Origin: Geopseudomonas aromaticivorans
Lineage (GTDB): Bacteria; Pseudomonadota; Gammaproteobacteria; Pseudomonadales; Pseudomonadaceae
DNA length: 64,000 nucleotides
Assembly (NCBI RefSeq): GCF_019097855.1
Contig: NZ_JAHRGL010000015.1
Coordinates: 1 to 64,000 of the forward strand
Direction: 5' to 3'
Below the pieces are notes generated by a model that saw only the letters and a list, made by a program, of their open reading frames with translations, made no database searches and was not told the origin of the DNA. Positions 27,230 through 35,370 of this stretch are shown here, in pieces. The translations under genes and the position numbers were made by a program. Position 1 is the stretch's first letter. Each line of letters starts with the position of its first letter.

Positions 27230-28008
27230 ACCAAGAACTGATCAAACAGCTCGGCGACGAGCTCTACCAGGCCATGCTGAGCCGCGAAACCGTGGCGCCG
27301 CTGACCAGCCGCTACGACCTGTCGATCGACGACGCCTACCAGATCTCCCTGCGCATGCTCGAGCGCCGCCTGGCGGCCGGCGAGCGGATCATCGGCAAGA
27401 AGATCGGCCTGACCAGCAAGGCCGTGCAGACCATGCTCGGCGTCAACCAGCCGGACTTCGGCTACCTGACCGACGCCATGGTGTTCAGCAGCGGCGCAGT
27501 GATGCCGATCAGCGACCGCCTGATCCAGCCCAAGGCCGAGGGCGAGATCGCCTTCATCCTCAAGAAGGACCTGATGGGCCCCGGCATCACCAATGCCGAC
27601 GTGCTGGCCGCCACCGAGTGCGTGATCCCCTGCTTCGAGGTGGTCGACTCGCGCATCCAGGACTGGAAGATCAAGATCCAGGATACCGTCGCCGACAACG
27701 CCTCCTGCGGGCTGTTCATCCTCGGCGACCAGGCCGTCTCGCCGCGTCAGGTCGACCTGGTCACCTGCGGCATGGTGGTGGAGAAGAACGGCCAGCAGAT
27801 CAGCACCGGCGCCGGCGCCGCCGCGCTGGGCTCGCCGGTCAACTGCGTGGCCTGGCTGGCCAACACCCTCGGCCATTTCGGCATCGGCCTGAAGGCCGGC
27901 GAAGTGATCCTCTCCGGTTCCCTGGTGCCGCTGGAGCCGGTCAAGGCCGGCGACTTCATGCGCGTCGACATCGGCGGCATCGGCAGCGCCAGCGTGCGCT
28001 TCGTCTGA
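27226..28008 (+). CDS. dmpE: 2-oxopent-4-enoate (2-hydroxypentadienoate) hydratase
   Basis: A 260-residue hydratase of the MhpD/DmpE family, adding water to give 4-hydroxy-2-oxovalerate. Start ATG 27226 overlaps the dmpD stop and has AGGAAAA seven bases upstream; ATG 27220 is in frame but too close to that site. Metal-binding acidic residues lie in [17 protein letters not shown] and CFEVVDSRI. It is paralogous to dmpH in the same operon; both share the KxGLTS and ADNAS motifs. Confidence 0.94.
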   Translation: MNQELIKQLGDELYQAMLSRETVAPLTSRYDLSIDDAYQISLRMLERRLAAGERIIGKKIGLTSKAVQTMLGVNQPDFGYLTDAMVFSSGAVMPISDRLIQPKAEGEIAFILKKDLMGPGITNADVLAATECVIPCFEVVDSRIQDWKIKIQDTVADNASCGLFILGDQAVSPRQVDLVTCGMVVEKNGQQISTGAGAAALGSPVNCVAWLANTLGHFGIGLKAGEVILSGSLVPLEPVKAGDFMRVDIGGIGSASVRFV

Positions 28009-28033
28009 CCAGAACAATAAAGGGAACAATCCC

Positions 28034-28957
28034 ATGAGCAAGAAACTGAAAGCGGCGATCATCGGCCCAGGCAACATCGGTACCGACCTGGTGATGAAGA
28101 TGCTGCGCTCCGACTGGATCGAGCCGGTATGGATGGTCGGCATCGACCCCGAGTCCGACGGCCTCAAGCGTGCCCGCGAGTTCGGCCTGAAGACCACCAG
28201 CGAGGGCGTCGACGGCCTGCTGCCGCACGTCATCGCCGACGACATCCGCGTCGCCTTCGATGCCACCTCGGCCTACGCCCACGCCGAGAACAGCCGCAAG
28301 CTCAACGAGCTGGGCGTGCTGATGATCGACCTGACCCCGGCCGCCATCGGCCCGTTCTGCGTGCCGCCGGTGAACCTCAAGGAGCACGTCGGCAAGCTGG
28401 AGATGAACGTCAACATGGTCACCTGCGGCGGCCAGGCGACCATCCCGATGGTCGCCGCGGTGTCGCGCGTGCAGCCGGTGGCCTACGGCGAGATCGTCGC
28501 CACCGTGTCGTCCCGTTCGGTCGGCCCGGGCACCCGCAAGAACATCGACGAGTTCACCCGCACCACCGCCGGCGCCATCGAGAAGGTCGGCGGCGCCAAG
28601 GAAGGCAAGGCGATCATCGTCATCAACCCGGCCGAGCCGCCGCTGATGATGCGCGACACCATCCACTGCCTGACCGAGAGCGAGCCGGACCGCGACGCCA
28701 TCACCGCGTCGGTGCACGCCATGCTCGCCGAAGTGCAGAAGTACGTGCCTGGCTACCGTCTGAAGAACGGCCCGGTGTTCGACGGCAACCGCGTGTCGAT
28801 CTTCATGGAGGTCGAGGGCCTGGGCGACTACCTGCCCAAGTACGCCGGCAACCTGGACATCATGACCGCCGCCGGTCTGCGCACCGCTGAGATGTTCGCC
28901 GAGGAAATCGCCGCCGGCACCATTCAACTGCCGCGCCGCGCCGCTGCCCTGGCCTGA
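28034..28957 (+). CDS. dmpF: Acetaldehyde dehydrogenase (acylating)
   Basis: A 307-residue acylating dehydrogenase converting acetaldehyde, NAD and CoA to acetyl-CoA. The N-terminal Rossmann motif is [12 protein letters not shown] and the catalytic cysteine is in [13 protein letters not shown] (near residue 132). It works as a channelled complex with the aldolase DmpG, encoded 11 bases downstream, so the volatile aldehyde is not released. Ribosome-binding site AGGGAACA precedes the ATG. Length is standard. Confidence 0.96.
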   Translation: MSKKLKAAIIGPGNIGTDLVMKMLRSDWIEPVWMVGIDPESDGLKRAREFGLKTTSEGVDGLLPHVIADDIRVAFDATSAYAHAENSRKLNELGVLMIDLTPAAIGPFCVPPVNLKEHVGKLEMNVNMVTCGGQATIPMVAAVSRVQPVAYGEIVATVSSRSVGPGTRKNIDEFTRTTAGAIEKVGGAKEGKAIIVINPAEPPLMMRDTIHCLTESEPDRDAITASVHAMLAEVQKYVPGYRLKNGPVFDGNRVSIFMEVEGLGDYLPKYAGNLDIMTAAGLRTAEMFAEEIAAGTIQLPRRAAALA

Positions 28958-28968
28958 GGAGAAGCCCG

Positions 28969-30009
28969 ATGAATCTGCAAGGCAAGCAAGTCACCCTGCA
29001 CGACATGAGCCTGCGCGACGGCATGCACGCCAAGCGCCACCAGATCAGCCTCGAGCAGATGGTCGCCGTGGCCAAGGGCCTGGACGCCGCTGGCATGCCG
29101 CTGATCGAGATCACCCACGGCGACGGCCTCGGCGGTCGCTCGATCAACTACGGCTTCCCGGCGCACAGCGACGAGGAATACCTCAGCACGGTGATCCCGC
29201 AGCTCAAGCAGGCCAAGGTCTCCGCCCTGCTGCTGCCGGGCATCGGCACGGTCGACCACCTGAAGATGGCGGTGGACTGCGGCGTGTCGACCATCCGCGT
29301 CGCCACCCACTGCACCGAGGCCGACGTCTCCGAGCAGCACATCGGCATGGCCGCCAAGATGGGCGTCGACACCGTCGGCTTCCTGATGATGGCGCACATG
29401 ACCAGCCCCGAGAAGATCCTCGAGCAGGCCCGCCTGATGGAAAGCTACGGCGCCAACTGCATCTACTGCACCGACTCGGCCGGTTACATGCTGCCCGATG
29501 AAGTCAGCCAGAAGATCGGCCTGCTGCGCGCCGAACTGAACTCGGCCACCCAGGTCGGCTTCCACGGCCACCACAACATGGGCATGGCCATCGCCAACTC
29601 GCTGGCCGCCATCGAGGCCGGTGCAGTGCGTATCGACGGCTCGGTAGCGGGCCTCGGCGCCGGTGCCGGCAACACCCCGCTGGAAGTGCTCTGCGCCGTG
29701 CTCAAGCGCATGGGCGCCGAGACCGGCATCGACCTGTACAAGATCATGGACGTCGCCGAGGACTTGGTGGTGCCGCTGATGGACCAGCCGATCCGCGTCG
29801 ACCGCGATGCCCTGACCCTGGGCTACGCCGGCGTGTACAGCTCGTTCCTGCTGTTCGCCCAGCGCGCCGAGAAGAAGTACGGCGTGCCGGCCCGTGACAT
29901 CCTCGTAGAGCTTGGCCGCCGCGGTACCGTCGGTGGCCAGGAAGACATGATCGAAGACCTGGCCCTCGATATGGCCAAGGCCCGTCAGAACCTGAAGGTG
30001 ACTGCATGA
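28969..30009 (+). CDS. dmpG: 4-hydroxy-2-oxovalerate aldolase
   Basis: A 346-residue class II aldolase (HMGL-like TIM barrel) cleaving 4-hydroxy-2-oxovalerate to pyruvate and acetaldehyde. The first strand carries [16 protein letters not shown] with the metal-binding aspartate and catalytic histidine and arginine. The metal-binding histidines are in [12 protein letters not shown]. The C-terminal domain (about 290-346) contacts DmpF. It overlaps dmpH by four bases (ATGA). This is the last carbon-cleaving step before central metabolism. Confidence 0.96.
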   Translation: MNLQGKQVTLHDMSLRDGMHAKRHQISLEQMVAVAKGLDAAGMPLIEITHGDGLGGRSINYGFPAHSDEEYLSTVIPQLKQAKVSALLLPGIGTVDHLKMAVDCGVSTIRVATHCTEADVSEQHIGMAAKMGVDTVGFLMMAHMTSPEKILEQARLMESYGANCIYCTDSAGYMLPDEVSQKIGLLRAELNSATQVGFHGHHNMGMAIANSLAAIEAGAVRIDGSVAGLGAGAGNTPLEVLCAVLKRMGAETGIDLYKIMDVAEDLVVPLMDQPIRVDRDALTLGYAGVYSSFLLFAQRAEKKYGVPARDILVELGRRGTVGGQEDMIEDLALDMAKARQNLKVTA

Positions 30010-30800
30010 AACGTACCCTGACCCGCGAACAGGTGCTGGCCCTGGCCGAGCACGTCGAAGGCGCCGAGCTGAACGTCCACGACATCCCGAAGATCACCAA
30101 CGACTACCCGGAGATGACCTTCGCCGACGCCTACGACATCCAGTGGGAAATCCGTCGCCGCAAGGAAGCCCGCGGCAACAAGACCGTCGGCCTGAAGATG
30201 GGCCTGACCTCTTGGGCGAAGATGGCGCAGATGGGCGTGGAGACGCCGATCTACGGCTTCCTGTCCGACTACTTCAGCGTGCCGGACGGCGGCGTGATCG
30301 ACTGCTCCAAGCTGGTCCACCCGAAGATCGAGGCGGAAATCTCTGTGGTCACCAAGGCACCGCTGCGCGGCCCGGGCTGCCACATCGGCGACGTGATCGC
30401 CGCGGTCGACTACGTGATCCCCACCGTGGAAGTGATCGACTCGCGCTACGAGAACTTCAAGTTCGACCTGATCAGCGTGGTGGCCGACAACGCCTCCTCG
30501 ACCCGCTACATCACCGGCGGCCAGATGGCCAATCTCGAGGACGTCGACCTGCGCACCCTCGGCGTGGTGATGGAGAAGAACGGCGAAGTGGTGGAAGTCG
30601 GTGCCGGCGCCGCGGTGCTCGGCCATCCGCTGTCCAGCGTGGCCATGCTGGCCAACCTGCTGGCCGAGCGCGGCGAGCACATTCCGGCGGGTACCTTCAT
30701 CATGACCGGCGGCATCACCGCCGCCGTGGCGGTGGAGCCGGGCGACAACGTCACCGTGCGCTACCAGGGCCTGGGCAGCGTCTCCGCACGCTTCGTCTGA
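30006..30800 (+). CDS. dmpH: 4-oxalocrotonate decarboxylase
   Basis: A 264-residue decarboxylase of the same fold as the hydratase DmpE, converting the keto form of 4-oxalocrotonate to 2-hydroxypenta-2,4-dienoate with loss of CO2. Family landmarks are [37 protein letters not shown] and VVADNASS. It forms a complex with the hydratase. Its start overlaps dmpG by four bases. A hairpin separates its stop from the final gene dmpI. Confidence 0.95.
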   Translation: MKRTLTREQVLALAEHVEGAELNVHDIPKITNDYPEMTFADAYDIQWEIRRRKEARGNKTVGLKMGLTSWAKMAQMGVETPIYGFLSDYFSVPDGGVIDCSKLVHPKIEAEISVVTKAPLRGPGCHIGDVIAAVDYVIPTVEVIDSRYENFKFDLISVVADNASSTRYITGGQMANLEDVDLRTLGVVMEKNGEVVEVGAGAAVLGHPLSSVAMLANLLAERGEHIPAGTFIMTGGITAAVAVEPGDNVTVRYQGLGSVSARFV

Positions 30801-30807
30801 GTCACCT

Positions 30808-30835
30808 GCCCCGGCCGCTGGCCGGGGCCTTCTTT
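30808..30835 (+). terminator. Intercistronic hairpin between dmpH and dmpI
   Basis: GCCCCGGCC and GGCCGGGGC (30808-30816 and 30820-30828) form a nine-pair stem with a three-base loop, followed by CTTCTTT. The weak T-tract suggests partial termination or 3'-end protection rather than a full stop, which would lower dmpI expression or stabilise the upstream message. Confidence 0.5.
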
Positions 30836-30850
30836 GCGAGGAACCGTGAC

Positions 30851-31042
30851 ATGCCGATTGCCCATGTCCAGATCATGGAAGGCCGCAGCGACGAGCAGAA
30901 GGAAGCGATGATCCGCGAGGTCAGCGAGGCGCTGGCGCGCACCCTCGACTCCCCACTCGACCGCGTGCGGGTGCTGATCACCGAGCTGCCCAAGAGCCAC
31001 TGGGGTATCGGCGGCACACCGGCGAGCAAGCTCGGTCGGTGA
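30851..31042 (+). CDS. dmpI: 4-oxalocrotonate (2-hydroxymuconate) tautomerase
   Basis: A 63-residue tautomerase whose catalytic base is the amino-terminal proline (Pro-2 in [17 protein letters not shown]). Conserved arginines R11-like (GRSDEQ) and R39-like ([19 protein letters not shown]) are present. It interconverts the enol and keto forms of oxalocrotonate for DmpH. It is the last gene of the operon, 50 bp after dmpH with a hairpin between, and is followed by a strong terminator at 31071. Confidence 0.93.
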   Translation: MPIAHVQIMEGRSDEQKEAMIREVSEALARTLDSPLDRVRVLITELPKSHWGIGGTPASKLGR

Positions 31043-31070
31043 GCTGACCGCTCCACCGTCGCAAGACCAC

Positions 31071-31100
31071 AAAGCCCGGCGATGCCGGGCTTTCGTGTTT
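31071..31100 (+). terminator. Rho-independent terminator of the meta-cleavage operon
   Basis: AAAGCCCGGC-GAT-GCCGGGCTTT (31071-31093) is a perfect ten-pair stem with a three-base loop, followed by CGTGTTT. Confidence 0.85.
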
Positions 31101-31112
31101 CTGGGGCAGGAG

Positions 31113-31128
31113 TGTTCCACGTGGAACA
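31113..31128. promoter_or_regulatory. parS: parS centromere site, copy 2
   Basis: Second perfect TGTTCCACGTGGAACA palindrome. It lies just after the catabolic operon terminator and, as at copy 1, six bases from the stop codon of a leftward gene. Confidence 0.9.
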
Positions 31129-31134
31129 GCGTGG

Positions 31135-31395
31135 CTAGAAGTAGCGCAGCACCAGATAGGCGATGGCGGCGATGCAGGCGAGGATGCCCGGCACCGCGAT
31201 CAGGGCGATCGTGCGCTGGCGCTGCAGGGCCAGCTTCTGCAGGCCGATGGACTCGTCGACCTTGTCCCGGGAACGGGCGACCTGCTCTTCCGCCAGAGTA
31301 CGCTGGGCGCTGAGCTGGGCGAGGATCGCCTGCTGGCCATCGCGGATCTCGCGCAGCACGTTGAGGGATTCGTGGCGATACTGCTCGTCGGTCAT
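31135..31395 (-). CDS. Small protein with coiled coil and C-terminal membrane anchor
   Basis: An 86-residue protein starting MTDEQYRHESLNVLREIRDGQQ. The first 60 residues are charged and helical, likely a coiled coil, and the tail (ALIAVPGILACIAAIAYLVLRYF) is a single transmembrane helix, so it is probably tail-anchored in the inner membrane. ATG 31395 is preferred over ATG 31404 because AAGGA lies at a proper distance. No family name is known to me. It is the last gene of a leftward group with the MreB-like fragment, a membrane protein and a glutaredoxin-like protein. Confidence 0.65.
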   Translation of the reverse strand: MTDEQYRHESLNVLREIRDGQQAILAQLSAQRTLAEEQVARSRDKVDESIGLQKLALQRQRTIALIAVPGILACIAAIAYLVLRYF

Positions 31396-31425
31396 GCACT
31401 CCATCCTTGCCGCTCGGCACTGGTT

Positions 31426-31929
31426 TCAGCTGGGTTCGGGATAGTGCAATGTGCCACCTTCGGCCGGGAACTGCAGGTTCTCCAGCGCCGTCCGGCTCAA
31501 CTCCACCCCGCTCCAGATGAATGCCCGCCGTGCCCCGGCGCCGAGCAGCAGCTCGGCCAGGCCGCGGATCTCGACCTGGGTCAGGCCGCCCTCGAGGTGC
31601 TCCAGCGGATGGAGGATCACGGTCGGGGCAGCCTGGAACAGCGTCGCCGGTATGAAGGTCTTGAACAGCAGCTGCAGGGTCTGCTCCGCCACGCTGAAGT
31701 CCGCCAACAGGCTGCGCGGATGCTGGAAGCCGTTGACCACCGTCACCCCAGGGCTCCCCCGCAGGACCAGTGCCGCGTTGCCGGCCGCCAGCGGGATCAC
31801 CCTGCCCTTCTCGCTGCGCCAGGCCAGTACCGGCGCCTCCGCGAATGCCCGGCCGGACTCCACATGCAGCGCCCGCAGCTTGTCCGACTGCAACTGCAGG
31901 TAGAGGGTGTTGCGGAACAGTTTGCTCAT
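31426..31929 (-). CDS. Short MreB-like protein (N-terminal subdomain only)
   Basis: A 167-residue protein resembling only the first half of MreB. LHVESGRAFAEAPVLAWRSEKGRVIPLAAG, FQHPRSLLADFSVAEQTLQLLFKTF and GLTQVEIRGLAELLLGAGARRAFI line up with the EPSVVA, IADFxVTExML and QVERRAIRESALGAGA segments of MreB. MreB itself is about 345 residues, so the C-terminal half and most nucleotide-binding loops are absent. The ATG overlaps the stop of the upstream membrane-protein gene (ATGA), so it looks like a functional operon member rather than a random fragment. Its function is unknown. Confidence 0.6.
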   Translation of the reverse strand: MSKLFRNTLYLQLQSDKLRALHVESGRAFAEAPVLAWRSEKGRVIPLAAGNAALVLRGSPGVTVVNGFQHPRSLLADFSVAEQTLQLLFKTFIPATLFQAAPTVILHPLEHLEGGLTQVEIRGLAELLLGAGARRAFIWSGVELSRTALENLQFPAEGGTLHYPEPS

Positions 31930-32381
31930 CTGGCGCTTCCGTTGCCTTGTGGGTGGAGGGGTGATGATCGGGGTCGGCTGTCGAGTTCGACGTGGATACC
32001 GCGCCGGCTGTTCGGCGGCGTCACGATCTTGCGGGTCTCGCAGCGGATGACCAGCCGGTCGGCCGCCTGCCAGGCGATGGTCGCATCGCCCTTGCAGTAG
32101 CCGGCAAAGGCGAGCTCGCCGAAGCGCTGCGGCAGCGGCTGCCACGCCGGAGCGAGGAACACGTGCAGGCCGTAGGGCGCATGGCCCGGTTTGCTGCTTT
32201 CGTGGATCAGGCTCATCAGGTGGGCGGTGGTGCCGCCGGTGGGCGAGTCGATGCTGGCCCGAGTGCCCCAGATGGCGAAGTTCTCGAACCAGAACAGGAA
32301 GGCGAACCAGGCGAGCGGCAGCAGGCCCAGCTTGCACAGCAGGCGGGCCAGCGGATCCTTCGGCAGCACGAGATGCCCCAC
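31926..32381 (-). CDS. Membrane-anchored hypothetical protein
   Basis: A 151-residue protein with one hydrophobic segment near the N-terminus (KLGLLPLAWFAFLFWFENFAIWG) and an extracytoplasmic or soluble remainder ending in a polar tail. A single cysteine pair is loosely spaced (GYCKGDATIAWQAADRLVIRCE). No family is recognised. It directly follows the glutaredoxin-like gene (32382) and overlaps the MreB-like gene by four bases, so the three are probably translated together. Confidence 0.65.
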   Translation of the reverse strand: MGHLVLPKDPLARLLCKLGLLPLAWFAFLFWFENFAIWGTRASIDSPTGGTTAHLMSLIHESSKPGHAPYGLHVFLAPAWQPLPQRFGELAFAGYCKGDATIAWQAADRLVIRCETRKIVTPPNSRRGIHVELDSRPRSSPLHPQGNGSAR

Positions 32382-32735
32382 TCAGCGCAGTTGCTGGCGC
32401 GCCTGCGCCAGCAGTTCGCCGTTGTCCGGATGCACCGTGATCCGGTTGTTCAGGTCGACCACCGGCAGCATGTAGCGGCTGACCTCGAGGCCGGCATTCT
32501 GCATGCGCCGGTGCAGCAGGTCGGCCACTGCCGGCTCATCCACCGAGTGGTACTGGTAGCGAATGCCGGCCTGGTTCAGCTGACGCAGGGTGGCCTGGGT
32601 ATAGCCGCAAGCGTCGCGGCCGTAGACCGCCAGGTAGGGCTCGATGCTCAGCGGGGCGTTGGTTTCGCGGGAGAAGTGCTCCCAGGCCTTATAGCCGCCG
32701 CCACACAGGGCAAGCAGCAGGATGAGATTGCGCAT
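32382..32735 (-). CDS. Glutaredoxin-like protein with N-terminal membrane anchor
   Basis: A 117-residue protein. The first 15 residues (MRNLILLLALCGGGY) are a signal anchor or signal peptide. The rest is a thioredoxin fold: LAVYGRDACGYTQATLRQLNQAGIRYQYHSVDE followed by the cis-proline motif MLPVVDLN. The redox site is CGYT with only one cysteine, so it is a monothiol type. ATG 32735 has AAGGGA upstream. Location is likely the periplasmic face of the inner membrane. Its operon partners are a membrane protein and an MreB-like fragment. Confidence 0.75.
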   Translation of the reverse strand: MRNLILLLALCGGGYKAWEHFSRETNAPLSIEPYLAVYGRDACGYTQATLRQLNQAGIRYQYHSVDEPAVADLLHRRMQNAGLEVSRYMLPVVDLNNRITVHPDNGELLAQARQQLR

Positions 32736-32820
32736 GGACAAGTCCCTTTGTCGAAGGCGATGGCGGCACTCTAGCAGCCCGGGCGCGGCGCGGGCTGCGC
32801 GCCGGTTGGCAGAGTCCCGC

Positions 32821-33309
32821 TCAGGTCGCCGCGAGCGGTAGGCGCAGGTGGATCAGCACGATGGGCTGCTGCTGGCCATCCAGCCGTTCCTCGAGGGCGA
32901 AGGGTGTGTAGCCGAGCCGCGAGTACAACAGCAGGCCGGCGGTATTGCGGTTGAAGCAGGACACCCGCAGCTCGCTGGCCGCGTAACGCGCGCTGGCCAG
33001 CCGCGCCATCTGCTGCATAAGAAAGCGGGCCACGCCCTGGCGCCGCGCCTGCGGTGCCACCGCGACGTTGCCCACGTAGCAGGCGCCCTGCTCGCGCTTG
33101 TAGATGTTGGCGAAGGCCCGCACTTGGTCGCCGCGGCACACCACACGGGAGTCGCTGCGCTGGGCGATGCTGGTTGCCAGTTGATCGACGTCGAGCGGGA
33201 AGCGGGCGCGCGGGGCGAGGAAATACAGCTCTTCGGCGCTGCGGGCAAAGGTGCAGATGCTGGGTAGGTCGGCGTCGCGGACCGGACGGAAAGCGAGGTC
33301 GGTGTTCAT
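32821..33309 (-). CDS. GNAT family N-acetyltransferase
   Basis: A 162-residue GNAT enzyme. Acetyl-CoA-binding motif A is NVAVAPQARRQGVARFLMQQM and motif B is ELRVSCFNRNTAGLLLYSRLGYTPFALEERLD. The N-terminus is FRPVRDADLPSICTFARSAEEL. Ribosome-binding site AGGAG precedes the ATG at 33309. The substrate is unknown; the family includes protein, antibiotic and small-molecule acetylases. It is monocistronic, with a DnaA-box cluster just upstream. Confidence 0.85.
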   Translation of the reverse strand: MNTDLAFRPVRDADLPSICTFARSAEELYFLAPRARFPLDVDQLATSIAQRSDSRVVCRGDQVRAFANIYKREQGACYVGNVAVAPQARRQGVARFLMQQMARLASARYAASELRVSCFNRNTAGLLLYSRLGYTPFALEERLDGQQQPIVLIHLRLPLAAT

Positions 33310-33385
33310 CCTGAACTCCTGGGTGGTGGTAGGCGGAAGGCAATCTAGCATGCGGCAGCAGATGGCCGGCCAGGCGCGTCGAGAC

Positions 33386-33447
33386 TGTGGATAAGTTTGC
33401 AGGAATGGTTATCCACAAGGCGAGATAATTGCCAACAACTATCCACA
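33386..33447. repeat. Cluster of DnaA-box-like sites
   Basis: TGTGGATAA at 33386-33394, TTATCCACA at 33409-33417 and CTATCCACA at 33439-33447 lie in the promoter-side interval between the GNAT gene and the next leftward gene. Two are perfect DnaA boxes and one has a single mismatch. Confidence 0.55.
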
Positions 33448-33486
33448 GCGATCCGAGCTGCTTTACGGGTCAAGCCGGGCTGAAGG

Positions 33487-33885
33487 TCAGGACAGCGGCT
33501 TGTCGCGGTGCCGCAGCCAGTAGAAGAAGCCGCCGATCCCGCCCAGCAGAAAGCCCAGCGGGCCGGTGATGAACAGGCCGAGCAGCGGCCCCTGGTTGGC
33601 GTCCGGGGTCAGCAGCAGCGGGCCGAAAAAGCCGGCGCAGAAGCCGATGCCGCCCAGGGCAAGCGCGCCGCTGCTCATGGCGGCGAGCAGGCCGCGAGCC
33701 GCTGCACCGCCGACGGTACGGATCCAGAGGAAGCGCCCGGCCAGCACGGCGCAGAGCAGGGCGACCAGGCTGGCGACCCACTCGCGCTGCTCCAGGGGGA
33801 CGAAGTCGAACGGCAGCCAGTAGACGAAGAAGTAGACCGCGGGGACGACCACGAGCAGCAGCAGGATGCGGGCGAAGCGGTGCAT
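33487..33885 (-). CDS. Hypothetical membrane protein
   Basis: A 132-residue hydrophobic protein with about four transmembrane segments: FARILLLLVVVPAVYFFVYWL, WVASLVALLCAVLAGRFLW, ALALGGIGFCAGFFGPLLL and LLGLFITGPLGFLLGGIGGFFYWL, ending with a basic tail (RHRDKPLS). The glycine-rich fourth segment may pack tightly. No family is recognised and no neighbour links it to a process. Ribosome-binding site GGGAGTG precedes the ATG. Confidence 0.65.
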   Translation of the reverse strand: MHRFARILLLLVVVPAVYFFVYWLPFDFVPLEQREWVASLVALLCAVLAGRFLWIRTVGGAAARGLLAAMSSGALALGGIGFCAGFFGPLLLTPDANQGPLLGLFITGPLGFLLGGIGGFFYWLRHRDKPLS

Positions 33886-34006
33886 GGTTGGACACTCCCT
33901 CGGGCGGGTGCGCCTTGTCGGCCGTCAGTGGATAACGTTGGAGTGAGTCTAGCAGCGGCTCGGGACTGGGCGAGGCGGGCCATCCTGCGCGCGCCCTGTC
34001 TGCCGG

Positions 34007-35221
34007 TCAGGCCGGTGCGCGCTTGCGCAGTGCGGCGCCCGCCGCCGACAACCGATACTGCTGGCGGCTGCTCTTGGGCTTGTCGGGGATGGTCATCTCG
34101 AGCAGTCCGGCTTCCAGCGCCGGCACCAGGTACAGGGTGCGGAAGTTGGCGTCGCTGCGCAGGCCCAGCGCATCCTGCAGCGCCTTGCGGCTCATCACGC
34201 CGTCGCAGGCCTGGATCAGACGGCGAACTTCACCTGCAACATAGCCTGTAACATGACTTGTCTCTTTACTTGCCACATGACCTGTTACTTCGCCTGTATC
34301 TTCACCTGCGACATGACCTGCGACTTCGCTGGTGACTTCACTTTTTGCTTCACCTGTCACGCGACCGACGCCACGGCTGGCGGGGCTTGCAGCCAAGTGG
34401 CGGGGCAGCGCGCGGGTGAAAGAAAACTCCAGCCACAGGCCATCCTGCTCGTGGCGCAGCAGGGGTTCGACGATGCCGTGGGTGCGGCAGGCGGTGATGA
34501 GTTTGTCGATGCCCAGGCCCCAGGCCTCGATCAGCCCGGCGCGGTAGAAGGCGTTGGCGATGTCCGGATTGCCGGGACGCGACAGGTGGCGGGCGCGCAG
34601 GCTGGCGACGTTCCAGCCCTGCGCCAGGCGCGCCGGATTCCACAGGCTGATGCGGTCGTCGTGAATGCGGATCTGGATCGGGATGCCGCTGGCGTAGTCC
34701 TTGTGCACCAGGGCGTTGACCAGCGCCTCGCGCAGGGCGTCCAGTGGCAGCGGATAGGCGGCGGGAGTGCGCGGCTCGCCACCATTGGGATCGCGCTGCA
34801 GGTATTCCTCGAGCAGTGCCAGGCTGCGCTCGAGCTGGGCGAACAGATTGCCGCCGATGGCATGCTGTTCGACCAGGCCGTTATCGCGGCGGAAGTGGCC
34901 GATGCGGATGTAGGCACCGGTGACCAGCTTTTCCGGCTCGGCGTGGAACAGCAGCACGGCGGCACGCTTGAGATGGAACAGCTGCAGCTGTTCGACCAGC
35001 GCGGCATCGCCCTCCTCTGCGCTGCCGGGCAGGCGCTGGCTGCTGGCGGCGCGCTGGCGGAAGTCGGCCAGCGCGCGGGCATCGAGATCGGCCAGCTGCA
35101 CCTGGGGGATCGGCTGGTCGTCCCAGCTGCCGCCGGTATCCGGGTGCGGGAAGCGGCCGGCGGCCGTGCCGGCGGACTCCGGCTGGAGGTCTTTCCACTC
35201 GATGTCTGGCTGGTCTTTCAT
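34007..35221 (-). CDS. ATP-binding (GHKL-type) regulator, apparently lacking most of its AlbA_2 domain
   Basis: A 404-residue protein of the COG2865 group of putative transcriptional regulators. The GHKL ATPase part is visible in LPLDALREALVNALVHKDYASGIPIQIRIHDDRISLWNPARL and NPDIANAFYRAGLIEAWGLGIDKLI. A C-terminal winged helix follows a repeat of the VTGxVxx type (about 285-330). Relatives begin with an AlbA_2 DNA-binding domain of about 120 residues. Here IEWKD near residue 7 looks like its start, but the text then jumps to GGSWDDQPIPQV, which normally follows that domain. I infer an in-frame internal deletion, so the protein may be defective or altered. Confidence 0.7.
   Translation of the reverse strand: MKDQPDIEWKDLQPESAGTAAGRFPHPDTGGSWDDQPIPQVQLADLDARALADFRQRAASSQRLPGSAEEGDAALVEQLQLFHLKRAAVLLFHAEPEKLVTGAYIRIGHFRRDNGLVEQHAIGGNLFAQLERSLALLEEYLQRDPNGGEPRTPAAYPLPLDALREALVNALVHKDYASGIPIQIRIHDDRISLWNPARLAQGWNVASLRARHLSRPGNPDIANAFYRAGLIEAWGLGIDKLITACRTHGIVEPLLRHEQDGLWLEFSFTRALPRHLAASPASRGVGRVTGEAKSEVTSEVAGHVAGEDTGEVTGHVASKETSHVTGYVAGEVRRLIQACDGVMSRKALQDALGLRSDANFRTLYLVPALEAGLLEMTIPDKPKSSRQQYRLSAAGAALRKRAPA
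34225..34366 (-). repeat. Short imperfect coding repeat (VTGxV type)
   Basis: Inside the ATP-binding regulator gene, a tandem of short imperfect units encodes VTGE, VAGH, VAGE, VTGH and similar tetrads between the ATPase and the winged helix. Such linkers are usual in this family and likely vary in length by slippage. Confidence 0.6.
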
Positions 35222-35370
35222 CCGCGATTCCCTGGTTGCGCGCGAGGAGCTCCGGGCATGTTAACCAAATGCCGCGGACCGCGGGCAGCGGCCGGCGTGC
35301 ATTCGTTCATGTTCCGCGCACGCGGCTACCGCCGGGCGGCAGCCCGGCAGGCAGCATGGAAGAGCGGCGG

